Positions 28,283-40,400 of a stretch of 64,000 nt of DNA are shown here, piece after piece. Under the pieces are notes generated by a model. The model saw only the letters and a program-made list of their open reading frames with translations. It was not told the origin of the DNA and searched no databases. Position 1 is the stretch's first letter. Every line of letters begins with the position of its first letter. Source of the DNA: Gavia stellata (lineage: Eukaryota; Chordata; Aves; Gaviiformes; Gaviidae); assembly GCF_030936135.1 (NCBI RefSeq), contig NC_082597.1:72522495-72586494 (forward strand), in the 5' to 3' direction. A program made the translations under genes and the position numbers.

Positions 28283-29629
28283 CACTGGGGGGAGCAGAAG
28301 ACTGTCCAAGGCTTCAGGGAATAGAATAAGAGCTTTTGTCTTCTATTTCAGAAGATTCAAGTCTTAGTGCTGAGCTGAGGGAGACTGTGGGTCCTTGATG
28401 CCTGGCACATGCTTGAAAATCTGTTTTACAGTGAATAAAATTCCTAGATAATCAGGTTGTGTGCTTTTTTCCTGAAGACTTACATTCTGAATTTGGACTG
28501 GATTAAACATTGAAGCTTATTTTACAAGAGGAAAGGAAGAAAATATCCTCTACGTTATTATTAGTATGAAGACTAGATTGTGACTGGTGTTGGCTTAAAT
28601 AGAATGCTAAAATTCTTCTCTGAAACTTTTTGTTGCATCTGTGCCTAATGGCAAGCTCCCTCTCAGCATAAGTGCAATGTAAGTGACTACATCACTTGGA
28701 TTGGGGTGCAGTTTGCTTTAATAGAAGATGCTGTAGCTGAGAAATGTATGTATTTTTTAAAATTAATATGTGCATGGGTGTTATTTTAACCAGACATTTG
28801 CTTTAATCCTGGTCTTCCAGAAGTAAATCTAAAAATACTGTTTTCTCTCTCTAAAAGCATTGGAAAGGAGGAAACAAATTCATTTTCATTGTTTCTTTTC
28901 ATTTTAAATGCATAGAATAAAAGTCTGTATACATGTAGGGTGCTATAAACATGTTCTTCTAGAAAGACTAGCAACTCTAAATGCTGACTGTTTATTTCCA
29001 AGCTCATTTAAGGTTCTCTGTCAGTGTTTATATGTCACTATAATTGAGAATAAGCGTCACACAGGCTGTTAAGGCCTTGCCTTCCCTGCTAAGGTTACTG
29101 GACTGGTAATGTTCATGCCGCATGCAAGTTCTATTACATGTCTTTAACCTCTTTGATGTTTGGGGAAGAACAAGACATTCCAGTTGCAAGCCAAGGTTGG
29201 GCTTTCCCTTTGGAAAAACTTGTACTGTCTGTTCTGCCAACAGCAAGACGTCAAAATTCCTACTTCAAAATTCATTAATATTTTTGTTCATGGTGTATAG
29301 AGCTTAAACTAAGCAGAGCAAGCCTAAAGAAATGCTAGAGCAACACAGATTTACAGAAATTTTGTGGATATAGCTGGAATAGCAGAAGACAGCCAGTAGT
29401 AGGTCCTGGAGCATACCAGCAACCTGGGTTTGGTTGCAAACAGGACCAGTGATGTCTTTCATATGTTGTTCCACCTCTTCTTTCTTGTTTCGACAGATAT
29501 AAGCTGCTTCAAGGCCCTTCCCCCTTGCTTTTTCTTCTTTTTTCTTATAGGGACATTCAGTTATAAATTATTTTCTGACTGGTGTTTGAAACAGCTATGG
29601 ATTCTTATTTTAGGAACATAACCATCTGA
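26961..29629 (+). other. Intronic sequence with one long T-run
   Basis: No gene or repeat family recognised. The only striking object is an uninterrupted run of about 33 T at 28248-28280. Open frames of 60-75 codons are chance-sized. Confidence 0.55.
28248..28280. repeat. Uninterrupted T homopolymer of about 33 bases
   Basis: The longest homopolymer in the window. It could be the reverse-complemented poly(A) tail of a retrocopy inserted on the minus strand, but the sequence to its right shows no AATAAA complement close by and no recognisable gene. Simple expansion is equally likely. Exact length in raw data may be unreliable. Confidence 0.9.
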
Positions 29630-31000
29630 GGGTGCAGAGTCAGCTGGCAGATGTCACCCTGAGACTGTTTTTTATCAGTGTGGATAACCCTGATGACTGG
29701 AAAAAGGCAAACATTACTATTTTAAAATGAAAAGCAAGAAAGAGAATCCAGGGAACTAAACACTGGTCAGCTTCACCTCTTTCCCTGGAAATATTATGGA
29801 ACAAATTCTCATAGAAACTATTACTAGGCTTGTGAAGGACTGGAAGGTAATTGGAAACAGCCAGCATGGGTGTATCAAGGAAGAATCTTGCTTGACTAAC
29901 CTGATTACCTTCTACGATGACTCTTCAAGTGAGGGGAAAACCAGTGGAACCCACTTACCTTTAGCAAGGCTTTTGATCTAGTTTCATGTAGTCTCCTTGT
30001 ATCCAAACGAGGGGGTATGAATTGGATGAATGGACTTACAAGGTGTGTGAAAAACTGATTGCACCATCAGGCTTAAGGAGTAGCAATCGATAGTTTGAGA
30101 TTTTGAACGAGTAGCTGTTTACAAGAAGTCTTTCTTGGAGTTGATACTGGGGCTGAAACTATTTTAACACTCATCAGCAAGTTGGGCAGTGAGGCAGAAT
30201 GCACCATCAGCAAGTCCCTGGATAACACCACCCTTGGGAGGAGGGATTAGTATGCCAGAGGGCAGGGCGGTCATTCACAGGGACCTCAGCAAACTGGAGG
30301 AATGAGCAGACTGGAACATGCTGAAGTTCAGCAAAGGCAAATGTGCAGGTGGAGGAGCAGCATCCTGGAAAATGGCCTGCACGTCCTGGTGGACAGTAAG
30401 CTGAATGTTAGTGTTATGCTGTAATGGTGATGAAGGCTAACAATGTATTGAGCTGCCTTAGTAAGGGTGGTGATTATTCCCCTCAATTCATCACTTTTGA
30501 GACTATTTCTGGAATAATGTGTCCAGTTTTGGTCACATCAGTGTAAGAGACACAAACATGAGTGCGTCCAGAACTAGCATGGTTAAAGGGACAGGACATA
30601 TGATGTACAAGAAGAGGTTGAAGGGGATTGGTGTTTATCTTGGAGAAAGAAGGAAAAAGCAGGGACATAATTGCAGTCTTTCATTATCTACATGGGCTTT
30701 ATAGCAGAGACACTCTCCTCAGAAGTGCACAAAGAAAGGGCAAGAGGCAATGGTCATAAATTGCAATAAAGTACATTCTAACAGGTTAAAATAAAAATAA
30801 ATATTAATAGTAAAAAACCAAACCACAAAGCTGTTGAGCATAGAGAGGCTATGGAATCAGCATTCTTGAAGACTTTTGAAAAGCAACTGGGCAAGGGCCT
30901 TTGCAACCTGATCTGGTATTGAATTTATCTCTGAGCGTGGGGTTGAACTTGAGAGGTCTTGAACCAGCTGTCTTGTCCAACTTACGTTTTTGTATGAGTC
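29630..31000 (+). mobile_element. CR1 LINE, ORF2 reverse-transcriptase to 3' end, sense orientation
   Basis: Plus-strand frames, broken by many stops and shifts, follow CR1 ORF2 in order: DDWKKANIT (near 29692-29720), MEQILIETITRLVKDWKVIG and SQHGCIKEESCLTNLI (29796-29920), FSKAFDLVS at 29960-29986, then the active-site region KSLDNTTLG with codons for Asp-Asn at 30221-30226 where the family has Asp-Asp. After that come a region resembling the CR1 'GLEHLSYE' segment in degraded form and a 3' segment near 30890-30995 resembling CR1 DNA ends (GCAACCTGATCTGG, then GGGGTTGAACTTGAGAGGTC). An A/T-rich stretch at about 30785-30835 replaces part of the consensus. The element is clearly dead. It lies in the same direction as PLEKHA5, the opposite of its two CR1 neighbours. 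Confidence 0.85.
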
Positions 31001-32699
31001 TCATTTATATGGAAAATCTTTTTGACTTAAGGTTTTTATATAGCATAGCACTTGTCCTGAGACTATTCATAAGACATCCTGTTGCATTCATCAGAAACAC
31101 ATTCCCTAAATGACATGTCTAAAGACCTTAGTAATAACATAAACATAAAACCCTAAGTTCTGTGGAAAATATAGGTAAAGTTGCCATGTGGTCATCTGTA
31201 CATATGTGCCCAGAGCAATTTTATTTTCCCCTGCTCCTTTGACCCAGTTATGTTGTTTTGTCTTTATATTGGCTTGACTGAAAAACAAAATTTTTCTTCT
31301 CACTTGAAAATAGCAAATTAGGTTTACTGGAACAGTCCACAACTCTTTAGGATAGTATGCTCAACAGTGACAAATTGTGACCAGTTGTCCTACTCTGATT
31401 TAGATTTTCAGGATTAATCTCAGCTATCTTATATTTTTATGATATTGAACTATTTGTTTAAAATGATAATGCTTCAGCACTGGGTGGTATCTCAGTTTGC
31501 AGGCTGTTCAGAAGTGGAGAGTTAGCTTTTTGCAGTGAAGTAACTATTTTCATTTTTTACTGAAATTGAAAACTGGAAAATAGCAAAAAGTTGGTGTAAT
31601 TTAATACTAAGTTTTTCTCTCATTTAAAATTAGCCCTTACCTGATGGTAAGCTACCATGTCTCGAACCTGATAGTTCTGTTTTCCAGCTGCCTTGGTTCT
31701 CCTTGTCTTTGTCTTCAAACATTATGTGCTAATGCTTTATCAAATCTTAACTGAAATCAGGGCTGGAGGCTATTGATGAAACTTAGATTCTTCTGGAAAT
31801 AGCACAGCTCTTACAAAGAGAGGCATTAATGCCATGGAACTGACAGGAGATTAATTACTTCTATAAAGCTTATCGTATGCGGACAAAAAAGGAGGAAAAG
31901 ACTGCCAACTTAATTTCAAGCAGTGGATCAATTTTGTACATGAAACATGCAGCAGGTGAGAAAGGGAAACATAGTCTCTAGTATTGACCACTTAGCACGT
32001 GACTGATGGTAAAACTCTTCAATTTTGTAACTGATTTCTGGATTTTTAATTTTGGCTTCAAGCCTCGTATTCCATAGCTTTCTGGAAACACCTCTGCTCA
32101 GGTTTTGCACTCCAGGCTTTTGCCATTCTAAGTGTGACAGGTGAAATTGTTTCAAAATAGGTCACTTGCCTTAAGGGTTAGCACTTGCGAATTTTGAAGC
32201 CACCCTCTTTCTGACACAGAAAAGTTATATGACGTCACCCATTAGCAATACCAGTCTCATTTTAAAACTCTTTATTTCCAATTTACAGATCTTGAACAAC
32301 TTTTACCTGTTTGTTCTAGCCCCAAGTGTTGTTTACCTTTCCTAGTGTTTTATCTGTATAGCTTAGAATCATCTTTATGCAGCGTAGTCCTGTCCTACTT
32401 CATACTGCTTGGCCAGGTGAGGCTTACTCCTGTAATCTTCTCTCTTAGAGTGAATGGTCATATTGGTAAACTTTTATTTTTGTTCTAGTTTAAAGTAATA
32501 GGTATAATTAATTGGCATAGATGCATTACTTAATCATATTCTGATTCTGCTGTCTTGCAGCCTTTCTCAGGTTATAGACCCATTAGAAAAGGGACAAAAA
32601 AAAAAGTCAGTGGGAAGTACAGACTTCTCCATGTTTTACCATAGAAGTAGCCACAGGACACAGAGGCAGAGATCTCAGGTTAGAACCACTGCGTGCATA
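31001..32699 (+). other. Intronic sequence; one perfect CRE palindrome
   Basis: No gene or repeat recognised. It contains TGACGTCA at 32231-32238 and the E-box-like CACGTGAC near 31998-32005. Confidence 0.55.
32231..32238. promoter_or_regulatory. Perfect cAMP-response-element palindrome TGACGTCA
   Basis: Exact 8-bp consensus for CREB/ATF binding, containing a CpG, in otherwise AT-rich intron. A single 8-bp match is weak evidence of function in 64 kb. Confidence 0.3.
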
Positions 32700-33420
32700 C
32701 AGGATGCCATTTACATTCTTGCCTATTTTTTTAATGTATTTTGTTAGTTAGGGGTATCACCTTACATCTGTACTCCTGAATTTTGTTCCACCATCGTTGC
32801 TCCTTCCTCTTGGTTGTCCATTTCTTTCTGTATGAAACTCATCTATTTCTCACATTGTATCAAATATAGCTCGTAAGTCTGATGATGCCCTTTGGCTTTG
32901 TCACCAGCAGACTTCATTACATATGCCTTTCTTTTTATTACTAATGAAAACACTAATTTCAAGTTAGTCCCCTGAACAGGATTGAATTCTGGCAGTAGTC
33001 TTCTGTGCATCAGTTGGTTCCTGGTTTTGCACTTGGCTGCTTCTCTTTTAACCAGTTTCTTCCCTGCCCCAATGGCGGCCTGTTCCCATGCATTTATTTC
33101 TGTTAGTTAATTCTGCCTCTCAGCTGCCGTGGTTGATACTGTTCACACTGAAAACTGAGAAAGAATATTACTCAGGTTTTGGTCTCCATCATGGCTAACA
33201 CCCATTTTAATCCCTTTTTGACTGCATACCTGTTTGGGGGGGTGGTTTTTCTAGTCCTTATTCTTTCTACCAGAAGAGTGTTTTTAGTGTCTAACTTAAG
33301 TTACCATTTCTTTACTTTGAAGACCTATGTGTTCTTTCTGGTTTATTCCTTTATCCTTTCCTTAGAATTTCTCATCTTACTCATGCTGGATCATTTTTAA
33401 AAACTAGTGATTTATCTTGT
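32700..33420 (-). mobile_element. Old CR1/L3-like LINE remnant, antisense
   Basis: On the plus strand the text follows, in order, the antisense of an ancient amniote CR1/L3-type LINE as I recall it: 'CACCTTACATCTG' near 32758-32771, 'ACTTCATTACATATGC' near 32911-32926, 'TTATTACTAATGAAAACA' near 32936-32953, and 'TTTTAACCAGTTTCTT' near 33046-33061. Read on the minus strand, 32895-32915 gives KSAGDK in the position of the reverse-transcriptase KFADDT motif, with the Gly and Asp codons at 32900-32905, so one catalytic Asp is lost. Similarity appears to continue weakly to about 33420. It is heavily diverged, without usable frames, and recognised from order of motifs only. Confidence 0.5.
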
Positions 33421-34440
33421 GAATTTGGAACCTTTAACTGCAAGATTCTTCTCTGTATCGGTCGGGGGTAATTTCGCTAATTATAACGTCAAAAAATTTC
33501 AGGCCTCTTCTGTACTGAAAGGCTTGCACCGCCCTCAGTCTGGTTGGCTGAAGGCAGTACTTTCCCACACAGTGCCCCTGTTGATTACTAACCAGCTCTA
33601 AATTTGCATGCTGTTGGTTCAGGACTGTTGAAAACCTGTGGGCTGTCATATTTAAAGATGTGTGACATTATCTTCATGAATATTTTCAAATTAATCTTCA
33701 ATGTTTATGATTTTAATATGGAAGATCTCTGTCCGTACTTTAGTCTAAATTTGGGGATTTGTAGAAGACCCCAGCCGTCCCTGCAACTCCAGTTTTTACA
33801 TTTGCAAAACTGAATTTTACGTATCACATAATTTATTCATGCTATTCATCTCCTTTTTGCTTTATACTTTTAAAGTAGAATGTTAGTCCATGGTTTTTCT
33901 TCCCTGTGTAGAAATTTCCTTCAGTACCTGTTACGATCGTTCCTTTCCTTTCTGTGGTGTTCTTCACAGTGTGATTAGATTCACATCCTGCATTAGTCGT
34001 TTGGATGCATCCATTTCGGTATCAAAGTTCCCGATCTTAGCACACAAAGATTATATTTTCGCTGATTATTATTTTTTCTTTTCATGCAGTTTCGTAGCCT
34101 TTTGTTTCGCAATGGAATTAGGCAAGTGCTTTCTGAGGATCTTAGGTTAGAGTCCATTATGCTTCCAAGTACTCTCTGTGACTGGGACAAGGGATGCTGG
34201 ATGAGAGAAAGGATAGTGGGGCAAATGTTGGGGCAGAAGGAGGTCAATAGAGTGAGAAAGGTGGCCCGGCTGAGGGCCACCATGCGGAGTCGAGAACTTC
34301 TTGGCTGGATTAGCTGGAGCCTTGTGGAGAGATGCCCAGTGCATGGTGGTCTGTGCTAGTCTTTGTTCTTCCCCTCCAACTCAGGAAGTGTTTTATGAAA
34401 TTTGCTGCAACAAATAAACTTTGCAGGTTGAAGGTAAATT
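33421..34440. other. Unclassified stretch with unusually frequent CpG and a terminal AATAAA
   Basis: CpG dinucleotides, scarce in surrounding intron, cluster here: four at 33459-33488, then eight between about 33923 and 34115, and three in 34266-34294. The segment 34170-34365 is purine- and GC-rich, and AATAAA follows at about 34412-34419 (CAACAAATAAACTTTGCAGG). That layout could be a younger transposable element or an LTR-like terminus, a retrocopy, or a terminal exon of a non-coding transcript. I recognise no family and no TG...CA ends or target-site duplication. Open frames on both strands (91 codons +, 96 codons -) match nothing known to me. Confidence 0.35.
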
Positions 34441-37400
34441 AGAAGAGTATGTTTAGATAACATAGCCAGCATCTGTTCTTTTTCACTTTTTCTGACTGTA
34501 ATGTTCTGTCTAACCCCATTCTATGCTCTTAAAAATCTTTACTATTAGCTCCTGTTGAAACTTTATCCTGTTGTTAAGTGTTTTGTCTTCCATCATCTAG
34601 AGGTAGAGATTTTATTGGTAGAAGAGAGCTGATAATTTGGAGCTGCAGTAACATTTCAGAAGTATGTGACATCACTCTGGTATCAGCTTTCTTGGAGGCT
34701 AGCAATCCTGACAGCTAAGTTGATTTTTCTCTGGGTCAGGGTTGTGCAGTACTCATTGGGGAGCAGCTTCCAAGAGAAAAGGGTTGTACTTCACATCCTT
34801 ATGTATTTTTTTGTTCTTTGTGTGTCAAGCTTTTGGTAAAGAATGAATTTCCCTGAAGACTGGTGAGTAATTCTTATGCATTTTAACAACTGTTTTTCTT
34901 TAGACATAAAGCATTTCCTCCTTTTTAGGAAAAACACTTTTTTTTAATCCAGCATTCAATAATTCACAATATGTGCAAAGTAGGACACAACATTTATAGT
35001 ATTCAAATTAAGATTTTAAATAGAAACCTAATTTTAGGTAGAAATTAAGTGTTTACTGATTTATTACTTACTGTAACCATGTATAACTTCCAAGATTTTT
35101 ATTCAGACATGCTTGTCTACTAGATCATATGTTTAAGAGACTGAATGTAGCAAGATTTTGAGCTCTTTTAATTAGCTTGCAACACTGAATGGGAAGTACT
35201 CTCCAAATAGACACTTGTAAGTTACCTTATTTAACATACGGCTCATACGGCAATGTTAATAGATGACCATCTTTCAAATGTTATTTTGGGGGTTGTATAT
35301 GTGTGTAGGGGGAGACCAAATGGAAAAACAGATGCATTTCCAGTCAGTGTGTGTATCTGCATGTATATCATCTGCCAAGCTGTATGTTTATTTCTATATG
35401 AATGTCGTATATTGAGCTGCAAAATCTGTCAGCATAAAAATTATTTAGGGGGGGGAAAAAAAAAAACCACAAAACTGTATCTGGTTGTAGCATAAGCTTT
35501 AAATAACTGAAATACACTCTAGTTTCCACTTCATGGTAACTGTTTTCTCATCGCAGAAAAAATGTAAAATACATGCCTTCTTTTCTGTTCCCTAGCACTT
35601 AAAGGTCTAATTGCAAAAGTGCTGCAGTACTAGGACATTCGGAAATCTTGGCAGATTCCACTTTTGAAAGGGTTGTTATTTTAATATACTGATAATCTTC
35701 CATATTCTAGCTGGAAAATTACAGCACACCTATCTACACAGAGGTGTTCTGCAAGGGAAGCCCAGGGTTTTGCTGTGTTATTTGGTTTTGGTTTCTTTTG
35801 GTGTTTTCTTTAAGAATGACTAGTCTTGATGGATGAATACATGGAAAAAATATCTTACTTATCTGTTTGAAGATTCTGGGGAGTAGTGAAACTCATCTTG
35901 GTAAACGTTAGATACTGATTTCCAGCAGGAAATAATTTCCAGACTGAATTTAGATGGTCTGAATCGGAGCTGCAAGTAGTTACATGGATGTAATATGTTC
36001 ACTTTCAGAAACCTGCGCTTAGGGTAACTTCATTAATGCATCAACTGACAATTTTTATGATACAGTAGTGTGGTGATGATATATATTGCAGATACAGAAT
36101 TGATATCATATTTATGATTTCTGTGATTTGGCAGATTACTATTAGCATAAAAGTTCCTTTGTAGCTCTGACTCTTCATGCAGGTGGTTGGCTTCCAAACC
36201 AGAACTAAAAGCAATGAGCTATGGGAAAAGTTTTTTAAAACATGTTGTCACAAATAGAACTATTTTCTATGTTGTTATCATTTCCAAATAAATTTTAATG
36301 TTGAATTTAGATAAATATTAATGTTTCATTTTAGTGAGACATTTATCATGCCTACTTGACTTTTGCTTTTAAAGCTTGGTAAGTTAAATTATATTACCAG
36401 TTTTATCACTGTGGGTTTTTTAGTGTAATTTGGGCTTAGCCGAAACAAGTTTTTATAGGCAGTTATATCAGACTGTCTTCAAAGATGTTTAAAGTGTGTT
36501 GTGCTTTTTTTATGTATGTGAACCCTATTGAATCTACTATTAAGTAGAAAAGAATAGAGAAGTTATACACAAAAATGAGGTGCTGGTAACATTTTAGGTT
36601 AGGAGTCATAAGTTGAACGGCACAAATAGCTTTTTTTTTTTTCCTGTTCTTTTGACTGGAATTTAGGTTTGTGCGTAAACTTCTAGTTTGCTGCTTTTCT
36701 TTACCAAAAGAAAACATGCAGCTATACTTTTAAATTAATCAGGATAACTTGTTTAAATCCTTTCCAGGAAAAAAAGGGAGTGGAATGAGAGAGGGCTTTC
36801 TTAAATATAGGTCTAAAGATACTTATTACATTGGTTAGCTGTATCACATAATTGTTAATATGAAACTTTCTGGTTCTGTTGGTTAACTGCATAGAGCCAT
36901 AGTTAGTTTGAATTAGTGTGGTGGTGGTTGGAATTTTCCCGTTACTTTTTCCTGCCTATAGGACTAACAGTCTTGTTCATAAGTTTCCCACTCTCTTGCT
37001 GGATTAGTTTTTTTTTAAAGGAGAAAAGGATACAGTCTAAATATGAGCAAGTGTTTTTTAAACCTTAAAGTACATTGTGATTGAAATGTGTGGCTACCTA
37101 ATATAAGCTAGAAGAGGAATATATTTATATATTTAAACGTATATGTCACCAAGCCAAGTGATTGAAAGAAACTTCTGGCTTTGCTTTTAAACTGAGCCAA
37201 TTGTATTAGTCTGCTTGTTTTAGGGGTGTGGGGGAGGGGGATTAAATATGTTTCTTCTAGTATTGAAACTCCTATTTTATCTAAATAATAGGTTATCTAA
37301 AGGAACAAAAACCGTGAACATTCAATGTGATCTGTATTTTCCCTTATCTGGCTTTAGAAACAAATTTCCTTCATGGAAAGAGTGAAAGCTATTATTCTGC

Positions 37401-40400
37401 CAGAAATTTTCAAAAGCTTGAAGTGTGGTGTTTATTTTGGGGGGGTGGAGAGAGGAAGGGGCAAATTTCTGGTTTCACCTGAGCAGTGAAACAATTTAGA
37501 GCAATGATCATTAAACAAATTCTTTTCCTCAAAATACCTTCTGCCTAATGAGGAAAAGTATGAACAACATTCATGGCAAGGCATTACCACCAGTTCACAC
37601 TTGCTTTTGGTGAAGCTGATTAATTTATTGCTTGGCCTTAACATTTCATTTGATTTGCCTCTTACATTGATCTGTTTTCATCTTCTAGAATGTTCTTTTT
37701 TTGCAAAATACTGAAAACGCTTATTTTGTGAAGATCATGCTTGCTTCTATAAAATACATACTATGGGATCAAACTTTTAGCTTAGCGTTAACTCATTAAA
37801 AACTTAGTTATGTAATAATGCCATTCATTTTCAGGGTTGGAACTATCCAAGTAAAAGAGAAAATAGATTTTGTCTGAAATTGATCTACCAATATATATAT
37901 CGGCTTGTGCATTTTCTGTTTCTTTAGAATGCGTAAAGTAGGTTGAATTATTTGATTTGGATGTTTTTGCCTCAGTTATCACCAGGGAAAGGGCATGAAG
38001 AGGGAGGAGACCATGGCAAGCTTTTTTGCTAACTTCTTGTTGGCAGAGCATTTTCAGACTCCCTGCCCAAGGCAGCCAGGGAACAGGAGCAAATTGAGTG
38101 TTAGCACACCCTGCAGTCAACCAACACCTGGAAACTTCCCAGACTAAGGCAATAATATGGCTGAACTCCCTACATTCGTACTCCATGGAAGTGTTATTCA
38201 AGTGGCATTTTGTTTTCAACATGCAAGACTTACTTTTGTGGCCGTTTTTCATGTGGAGTTGTCTTCCCCCCGCCCCCAACCTTCCACTGTTAAAATTCCT
38301 GAACCTTGCTTTATGAGTCTTAAATAGAGAATTAATAATATTCACAAATAGTAGTTAATTCTACCCAGTGAAGACCTGGGTTATGGAGTTGCTGCATTTG
38401 AAGTTGGTGTTGCTATGTGATGTTTTGATTCTTTATCGAATGGTCAGTCCTAAATATGATACAGAAAGATTTTCAAAGGCTGTGTCTTCAGATGACTTTT
38501 TTATTGTAATGTCCACCATTAAGGAGTAACATTATTGTACATACAGCTCTAGACAGTAGCCTGTTTTAGATATTTCATTACTGTGTTGGTCAGTGCAGGC
38601 ATACACAATAGAAGGCTGATAAGGAGTTAGAGCTGGTCTCTGATACCTGTTCTGTGATCTACACTGTGCCTGAATCTTCTGTGGACACCAGGAATTCGGG
38701 TTTAAAGCAAACAAAGAAGTGAATAATGCTCTTTTCTGCCAGGAAGGACCAGGCGTCTTTTTAGTGCAACATCTAGGGTTTTTTTTTTCTTTGTAACAAT
38801 GATAAGATATTGTGCTACTATAAACCTGCTGGCCATAAGTATATTTCAAAACCCCCACACTTTGTAGCTAGGAGAGGGGGTACACCTATATAGAGGCTTG
38901 ATACCCATAAAGAATAGTAGGAAATTGTGGATACCAAAAGAAAACCATTCTGAAACAATTTAATGTCAGAAGGTACGTAACATGTAGAATTGTATTGAGT
39001 AGCTGGAGATCTGTAAAAATTCTGCATAGCATAGTTTATAGTTCTGGAATATCTCTAAAATTGCTGATTCTGGAAATGTTCTATAAGGTGAGAGATACTG
39101 TAAAACCATCTTTTTTTACAAATACTCTGGTTTATAGTCTTGAAATGTAGCCTAAAATCTGCTTTTCTGATAGAATGTGTAATCCAGAAAGAAAAAAAAA
39201 AAATGAGGGAAGGCATTTTCACTTCTGAGTTTCGTATGAAAATCCACTGCCTCTCAAATCTCTTCCTTATGTTCATGTTTTCTAGTGGTAAAAGGAGAAA
39301 TGAGTAATACTCCATATGGTAAACTGCAGTTAATTTATCTTCTTGGATATGATTTTACTAGTCCTTTAAAATTCTTTCTAAAGTCAGATTCAACATGAGA
39401 AAAAGTTAAACAAGTGCCTAAAGAAGTTGATAGAAGATAGTGTTCCCACCCAATACAGCGTGTGGTATTGGGTTTCCTTTGTCATGTAAAAATTCCATTG
39501 AAATTACTTTGATGTTTAGTGTGATGTCTGACATCCAAGTGTCCCTCTGTGCCTGGCCTCTTGCTCTGACACAAATGAAACAAACGGATTTGTGATTTTT
39601 ACATAAGGTGTTTCTTTATGAAATAAGTCTTCAACAGGATTTTTTTATTACCATATAGTTACACTCTTAGAAGTGTCTAGTACAGGTGGACTGTTCTAAC
39701 ATTAAAAACATCACTTTTGCCAGCTTGAGGCTGCAGATGTAGTTACACCAATGTAAGTCAGCTGTTGTCAAAAAGGCCGGTTCCATCTCCCCTCACTGCA
39801 CGCTGGGCTGTGAACCTGCAGGAAGGTTAGTGCCACGAAAAACACTTCATTTTCAGTTGTGTGAACTGGATTACTGCATGACTGCTTGAGCATTGGTGCC
39901 GGCACAAGAGCAAAGTGTGGAGTGAGCTTGTTATTCTAGAGCAGCTAGCCATTTTCTCAAAGCAGTTGTAAGAGTGTAGCCCCAAGACCTGGCTTTAAGC
40001 AGAAGATGTGGACCTGCACATAGAGCATACCTGCACAGATCACAGCTGTCTCAGTTGTTCAGGTGGGCCGGGCATACGCATTTCCAGTGCAACAGCCATG
40101 TATGTACCGGCCTTACTGTGGCACTGAAGCCAAAGCCTGTGCTGCTCTTATCCCGGTTGCAGGTTGTGGGCTGTATTTTGCATGCAACGTCAAAATACTT
40201 CAGTGTTACAGCTGCCCCTCTGTTATATTAATTTCAGTGGTCTGTGGCGTGTGTGTGTGTGCGTGCTTCACATCAGAAAATTCTAGCTGTTGGGATTAAA
40301 ACTCAAGAAGTCGTCACTGATGCTGTTAGCATTTTATTACCCAATGTGTGAGAGAGTGGCCTACCAGAGTTGGCCAAAGATGGCTTGCATGTAAACTTTG

